From an uncultured Peptococcaceae bacterium (GTDB lineage: Bacteria > Bacillota > Peptococcia > Peptococcales > Peptococcaceae): a stretch of DNA of 8,581 nucleotides. How positions within the stretch are numbered: position 1 is the stretch's first letter; every line of letters begins with the position of its first letter. Of the stretch, positions 5,342 to 8,581 are shown one piece after another. The DNA is taken from contig CABVBB010000062.1 in NCBI GenBank assembly GCA_902496505.1, positions 1-8,581 on the forward strand, in the 5' to 3' direction. The notes beneath the pieces were generated by a model, which made no database searches, was not told where the DNA came from, and saw only the letters and a list, made by a program, of their open reading frames with translations. A program made the translations under genes and the position numbers.

Positions 5342-6712
5342 ATGGATATGGCGAGAGAGATCGCGGCGCAGAGAGCGTTTTTTGAATCAGGACGGACGCG
5401 GCCGGTGGAGTGGCGGCTGGAACAGTTGGTATATCTAAAAAAAGCCATCAAGCAGTATGAACAGGATCTCTTGACGGCGGTAGAGCAGGATCTGGGCAAA
5501 TCGGCGTTTGAAAGTTTTGCGACGGAATTGGTCATGGTCTATGATGAGATCGATTTTGCAGCTAAGCATTTGAAGGATTGGGCCAAGGAGAAGCGGGTTA
5601 AGCCGTCTTTGGCGCAGCTGCCGGGAAAGGGGTATGTGTATCAGGAGCCGCGGGGCGTGGTGCTCATCATCGCACCGTGGAATTATCCCATCCAGCTGAC
5701 GCTTCTGCCGTTGGTCTCAGCTATCGCGGCGGGCAATTGCGTGGCGCTCAAGCCTTCGGAATATGCGGTGCATACGTCGCAGGCCGTAGCGGGGATGCTG
5801 CGGGAATGCTTCCCCAGCCAGTTTATCAGCGCTTATGAGGGCGGCCCGGAGGTGACGCAAGCACTCATCGGTGAAAATATCGACTACATCTTTTTCACGG
5901 GCAGCACAGCCGTGGGCCGGGAGATCATGAAAATGGCTACCGAGCGCTTGATCCCTATGACGCTGGAATTGGGCGGCAAAAGTCCCTGCATCGTAGAGCG
6001 CACAGCCAATTTGGAACTGACAGCCAAGCGCATCATGTGGGGCAAACTCATCAACGCCGGCCAGACCTGCGTGGCGCCGGATTATATCCTGGTGCATACG
6101 GATGTCAAGGCGCAGCTCATGGATGAATTGGCCAAGGCCAGCGCTGAACTCTATCCGGGGGATATTTTGACCAATCCCGATTATCCCCACATCATCAATG
6201 CCAAGCATTTCGACCGCCTGGTGGCTATGCTGGAGCAGGGCAAGGTGGTCTATGGCGGTCAATACGACCGCGACAGCCTCAAGATCGCACCGACGATCTT
6301 GGACAGCCCGCGGCTGGACAGCGATCTTATGAAAACAGAGATCTTCGGACCGCTGCTGCCCATCCTCAATTTTGAAGCGATGGAGGATGCCTTTGCCTTG
6401 ATCCGCCGTCGGCACAAACCTTTGGCGCTGTACGTATTTTCGGAGGATCCGGCCGTGCAGGAGCGGGTGATGCGGGAAATGGCCTTCGGCGGCGGCTGCA
6501 TCAATGACACCATCTTGCACCTCACCAATCCGCGCATGCCTTTTGGCGGGATCGGCGGCAGCGGTATGGGCGCTTATCACGGCAAGGCGGGATTCGAGGC
6601 ATTCTCCCACCAAAAGAGCGTGTTCAAACAAGGCTCCGGCCGTGAGACGAATCTGCGTTATCCACCATATGGGGACAAGCTCAAGCTCCTCAAAAAAATT
6701 TATAAAAAGTAA
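5342..6712 (+). CDS. Class-3 (ALDH3-type) aldehyde dehydrogenase
   Basis: NAD(P)+-dependent oxidation of an aldehyde to the acid, probably cytosolic; fatty or aromatic aldehydes are usual substrates of this class. Counting from the ATG at 5342 the protein has 456 residues. The catalytic Cys is Cys243 (GQTCVAPDY), the general-base region LELGGKSP gives Glu209, the oxyanion Asn is Asn114 (PWNYP), and Glu333 is in EIFGP. These are the same numbers as in mammalian ALDH3A1, which supports both the class and the start. FTGSTAVG (185-192) is the dinucleotide-binding turn and ALKPSE carries the cofactor Lys. An in-frame TTG at 5315 lacks a good ribosome-binding site. ATG 5348, with GAAGGA 7 nt upstream, is a possible alternative. 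No hydrophobic C-terminal anchor is seen; the end is LKKIYKK. The gene stands alone, and no terminator follows until 6953. Physiological substrate unknown. Confidence 0.93.
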   Translation: MDMAREIAAQRAFFESGRTRPVEWRLEQLVYLKKAIKQYEQDLLTAVEQDLGKSAFESFATELVMVYDEIDFAAKHLKDWAKEKRVKPSLAQLPGKGYVYQEPRGVVLIIAPWNYPIQLTLLPLVSAIAAGNCVALKPSEYAVHTSQAVAGMLRECFPSQFISAYEGGPEVTQALIGENIDYIFFTGSTAVGREIMKMATERLIPMTLELGGKSPCIVERTANLELTAKRIMWGKLINAGQTCVAPDYILVHTDVKAQLMDELAKASAELYPGDILTNPDYPHIINAKHFDRLVAMLEQGKVVYGGQYDRDSLKIAPTILDSPRLDSDLMKTEIFGPLLPILNFEAMEDAFALIRRRHKPLALYVFSEDPAVQERVMREMAFGGGCINDTILHLTNPRMPFGGIGGSGMGAYHGKAGFEAFSHQKSVFKQGSGRETNLRYPPYGDKLKLLKKIYKK

Positions 6713-6879
6713 TCCACAGAAAATCCTCTTATCCACAAAACTATCCACAATAGGCAAGCGTTATACCCAGCGAAAACAAGCCAATGCGGCGAAGTTCTCC
6801 ACAAGTTGTGGATAAGATGGGCAAAATGGGGATAAGATATGCACAATATCAACAGGCCTTTAATTGTCCCTGTGGTTAA
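6710..6879. other. DnaA-box cluster in the intergenic region
   Basis: Against TTATCCACA, two 9-mers are perfect: 6729-6737 (+) and 6807-6815 (-, read TGTGGATAA). One-mismatch boxes are 6710-6718 (TAATCCACA, overlapping the dehydrogenase stop codon), 6741-6749 (CTATCCACA), 6795-6803 (TTCTCCACA), 6827-6835 (-, TGGGGATAA) and 6871-6879 (-, TGTGGTTAA). Weaker ones are 6761-6769 (TTATACCCA) and 6837-6845 (ATATGCACA). So there are seven good boxes in 170 nt, on both strands, with 6795-6803 and 6807-6815 forming an inverted pair. This density is what origins and DnaA-titrating clusters show. No dnaA, dnaN or rpmH gene is in the window. It may be an origin, a DnaA reservoir outside the origin, or a DnaA-controlled regulatory region. 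Confidence 0.8.
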
Positions 6880-6952
6880 AAAAGGCTTGACAAGAAAGCA
6901 CGGAAAACAGAGCAGGCGCTGGAAAAAAGTTTCATATTGCAGGATATTGTCG

Positions 6953-6989
6953 AAGCGTTTTGTGTCATCTCGTCACAAAACGCTTTTTT
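6953..6989 (+). terminator. Intrinsic terminator downstream of the DnaA-box cluster
   Basis: A perfect 12-bp stem AAGCGTTTTGTG / CACAAAACGCTT (6953-6964 with 6974-6985), a 9-nt loop and a run of six T (6984-6989). The other strand lacks a T-run after the stem, so it acts on rightward transcripts. It is 240 nt after the aldehyde dehydrogenase stop codon and is the first terminator after that gene, so the dehydrogenase mRNA probably runs through the DnaA boxes. It also insulates the pilus promoter. Confidence 0.88.
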
Positions 6990-7047
6990 GCGCGTGCTCA
7001 AAAATGAAAAAAAGTTGCCGCTAAAAGCATATTTGGTGCGATTTACA

Positions 7048-7076
7048 TTGCGGTCAGTGCCGGGCAGTGCTAAAAT
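7048..7076 (+). promoter_or_regulatory. Predicted promoter of the type IV pilus operon
   Basis: TTGCGG (7048-7053), a 17-nt spacer and an extended -10 TGC-TAAAAT (hexamer 7071-7076). The spacer holds two near-identical 10-mers, CGGTCAGTGC and CGGGCAGTGC (7051-7060, 7061-7070), one helical turn apart, which could bind a regulator. A second possible -10, TAATAT, is at 7082-7087. Confidence 0.5.
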
Positions 7077-7099
7077 GGGTGTAATATAGACGATCAAAA

Positions 7100-7106
7100 G
7101 AGGTGA
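7100..7106 (+). promoter_or_regulatory. Ribosome-binding site deciding the pilC start
   Basis: GAGGTGA ends 1 nt before the first ATG (7108) and 4 nt before the second (7111). The wider spacing makes 7111 the better start; the choice changes the protein by one Met only. Confidence 0.6.
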
Positions 7107-7110
7107 GATG

Positions 7111-8304
7111 ATGGCCAACTATGGTTATATCGCCCGCGATCTCAAGGGCAAAAAAGTCAAGGGTTCGCTGATGGCGCAGGATATGCCGGAATGTTTGAAC
7201 ATGCTCAAGACGCAGGGGCTTTATGGCTTGTTTTATTGGGAAGAGGACGACGGCTTAGCTGAAGAAGGACACAAGATGAAGCTCAAGGACGTGGTCATCT
7301 TTTGCAGACAGCTGGCTGCTATGCTGGCCGCAGGCGTCTCTATCGTACAGGCGCTGTATGTGCTGCACGAAAAAGCCGTGCGTCCGGCCTACAAGCAGAT
7401 CATGCTCAAGCTTTACGAAATGGTGCAGAAGGGCAATTCGCTTTCTGACGCGATGGCTGCGCAGAACAAGGTCTTTCCAAAGCTGCTCATCAATATGGTG
7501 GAGTCTGGTGAAATGGGCGGTACTTTGGATGAGATCATGCTCAAAATGGCCGACCATTATGAAAAGGAAAACAATCTGAAAAATAAGATTCGTACGGCGT
7601 CGATTTATCCTATCGCTTTGTCCGTAATTTCACTAGGAATTGTGATTTTACTTTTGACGGTGGTCTTTCCGATCTTTGTGGATATGTTTGACGGCATGGC
7701 TTTGCCAGGGCCTACGCAGTTTCTGCTGGATGTGAGCAATCTGCTCAAGACCCACTGGATCATGGTCATCCTCATCATCGCAGGCACCGTCGTCGGCGTG
7801 CGGATCTTGATGCGGGTGCCCCGGATCAAGCGGGAATATGACCACATGAAGCTCAGGCTGCCGATCATCGGCAAGCTGCAGCGCACCATCTACACCGCGC
7901 GCTGCTCCCGCAATCTAGCAACGCTTTATACCAGCGGCATCTCCACCTTGCAGTCTGTCATCATGACGGCCAAGATCTTGGATAACCGCTACATCAGCGA
8001 GCATATGGCCAGCGTGGCCGAAGACCTCAAGGTCGGCTTGACCTTGGGCAATTCTCTGGAAAAAACGGCGATCTTCGATCCGATGTTCACCTCTATGGTG
8101 CATATCGGCGAGGAAGCGGGCGAATTGGACAGTGTGCTCAATAAGACTGCCGATTATTTTGATGATGAAGCGGAAAGTGCCATGAAGAACATGGTGGCCC
8201 TGATGGAGCCGATCATGATCGTGACCTTAGGCATCATCGTGGGCTTCATCGTTGTATCGATCATGCTGCCCATATTTGGGATGTACAGCAATTTGAGCGT
8301 ATAG
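7111..8304 (+). CDS. pilC: Type IV pilus inner-membrane platform protein PilC (GspF family)
   Basis: A polytopic inner-membrane protein that forms the platform of a type IV pilus (or type II secretion-like) machine and couples the cytoplasmic assembly ATPase to pilin polymerisation. It has 397 aa, the usual length. The N-terminal domain begins YGYIARDLKGKKVKGSL, typical of PilC. Two GspF domains follow: the first (about 60-185) carries FCRQLAAMLAAGVSIVQAL and MVESGEMGGTLDEIM, the second (about 262-385) carries CSRNLATLYTSGISTLQSV and HIGEEAGELDSVLNKTADYF. Hydrophobic helices lie near 166-190, 215-235 and 367-390. GAGGTGA precedes the paired ATGs. A pilM-like gene starts 10 nt after the stop codon. 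No pilB or pilT ATPase gene precedes it here, since its own promoter and a terminator lie upstream; the ATPase must be elsewhere or further downstream. Confidence 0.94.
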   Translation: MANYGYIARDLKGKKVKGSLMAQDMPECLNMLKTQGLYGLFYWEEDDGLAEEGHKMKLKDVVIFCRQLAAMLAAGVSIVQALYVLHEKAVRPAYKQIMLKLYEMVQKGNSLSDAMAAQNKVFPKLLINMVESGEMGGTLDEIMLKMADHYEKENNLKNKIRTASIYPIALSVISLGIVILLLTVVFPIFVDMFDGMALPGPTQFLLDVSNLLKTHWIMVILIIAGTVVGVRILMRVPRIKREYDHMKLRLPIIGKLQRTIYTARCSRNLATLYTSGISTLQSVIMTAKILDNRYISEHMASVAEDLKVGLTLGNSLEKTAIFDPMFTSMVHIGEEAGELDSVLNKTADYFDDEAESAMKNMVALMEPIMIVTLGIIVGFIVVSIMLPIFGMYSNLSV

Positions 8305-8314
8305 GGGGAGCAGT

Positions 8315-8581
8315 ATGGATATTGCCATTTATATCAGCGAAGGGTCGATGCTCTTGGCCGAGGGCGTCTATAAAAAAGGCCGTTTGCAGGTGCGCCGTGC
8401 AGTGCGTACCGAAGCGCCGGAAACCATTTATCACGAGGGACTGCTGGCTGATCCGGCTCAGCTGGCCTCTCGTATTCGCGCTGCCTTGGACGGCGCAGGC
8501 ATCAAGAGCAAACGGGCGCGTATCGTCGTCGACGGCTCCACCAGTGCGGTCAAGGAAATGCAGCTGCCCAAATACCGCCGC
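8315..8581 (+). CDS. pilM: PilM-like type IV pilus assembly protein, 3' partial
   Basis: The first 89 codons of a gene cut by the right window edge. The protein begins MDIAIYISEGSMLLAEG, followed by VYKKGRLQVRRAV and, at about 67-86, ARIVVDGSTSAVKEMQLPKY. This matches the layout of PilM, the cytoplasmic actin-like protein that links the PilN/PilO alignment complex to the pilus motor: a first strand and turn, 'G.YKKG...V', then a strand ending in '(I/V)..(L/I)P'. The usual Asp/Gly of the first phosphate-binding turn (DIG-type) is replaced here by residues around YIS, so nucleotide binding may differ. AGGGGGAG (about 8303-8310) overlaps the pilC stop codon and stands 4 nt before the ATG, so the genes are translated as one operon. 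The call rests on a fragment and on context. Confidence 0.75.
   Translation, partial: MDIAIYISEGSMLLAEGVYKKGRLQVRRAVRTEAPETIYHEGLLADPAQLASRIRAALDGAGIKSKRARIVVDGSTSAVKEMQLPKYRR

Noticed and set aside
5717..6757. 346-codon open frame on the minus strand opposite the aldehyde dehydrogenase
   Set aside because: It is antisense to a gene with all catalytic motifs, its translation is His/Arg/Ala-rich without recognisable domains, and no ribosome-binding site supports it.
6710..6879. Calling the DnaA cluster the chromosomal oriC outright
   Set aside because: There is no dnaA, dnaN, rpmH or gidA-type neighbour and no clear AT-rich unwinding element next to it; the sequence alone cannot separate an origin from a secondary cluster.
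6887..6892. Perfect TTGACA, possibly the -35 of a small RNA ending at the 6953-6989 terminator
   Set aside because: No -10-like hexamer or extended -10 lies 16-19 nt downstream (the region reads GAGCAGG), so a promoter is not supported.
6839..7024. 61-codon frame in the DnaA-box region (very basic product)
   Set aside because: It starts among the DnaA boxes and runs through the intrinsic terminator at 6953-6989; there is no proper ribosome-binding site and the composition is what random translation of this A-rich stretch gives.
6876..7118. 80-codon minus-strand frame across the pilus promoter
   Set aside because: It begins inside pilC, has no convincing ribosome-binding site, and crosses the promoter and terminator. 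A short hydrophobic start alone does not make it a gene.
1..8581. Mobile elements, CRISPR arrays, tRNA/rRNA genes, riboswitches or T-boxes
   Set aside because: I looked for transposase or integrase frames, regularly spaced repeats, tRNA-like ends and long structured leaders and found none.

Overview
The window looks like an ordinary chromosomal segment of a Firmicute of intermediate GC content. Signs are strong AGGAGG/GAGGTGA ribosome-binding sites, compact U-tailed intrinsic terminators, extended -10 promoters and perfect TTATCCACA DnaA boxes. A lipoprotein and a type IV pilus operon in this setting suggest a diderm Firmicute (Negativicutes). That placement is an inference and no marker gene in the window proves it.

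Layout. (1) 1-1389, + strand: the 3' part of an SLC13/DASS-type anion transporter gene that enters from the left edge. (2) 1415-1461: a perfect 21-bp-stem hairpin with T-tracts on both sides, a bidirectional terminator shared with the convergent operon. (3) 3140-1472, - strand: a three-gene operon of a 79-aa acidic helical protein, a lipoprotein built from two ~118-aa tandem repeats, and a YbaK/EbsC-type aminoacyl-tRNA deacylase. (4) 3141-3318: a divergent control region with a promoter for each direction, a 15-bp perfect palindrome between them, and a second inverted repeat at the predicted transcription start of the rightward unit. (5) 3319-5169: a MepA-like MATE efflux pump gene (TTG start) and a MarR-family regulator gene 12 nt behind it, closed by a terminator. 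(6) 5342-6712: a class-3 aldehyde dehydrogenase with its own promoter. (7) 6713-7110: about 400 nt without a gene, holding a dense cluster of DnaA boxes, an intrinsic terminator and the promoter of the next operon. (8) 7111-8581: the start of a type IV pilus operon, pilC followed by the 5' end of a pilM-like gene that leaves the window.

Functionally this is a set of independent units. The MarR protein probably represses its own operon with the MATE pump and may act on the palindromes upstream. The lipoprotein operon shares the divergent region. The pilus operon begins behind the DnaA-box cluster.

No clear new multi-gene system (defence island, mobile element, CRISPR or biosynthetic cluster) is visible. 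The items most worth a second look are the DnaA-box cluster at 6710-6879 lying away from any dnaA/dnaN gene, the unrecognised tandem-repeat lipoprotein with its small upstream partner, and the layered palindromes in the MATE/MarR control region.
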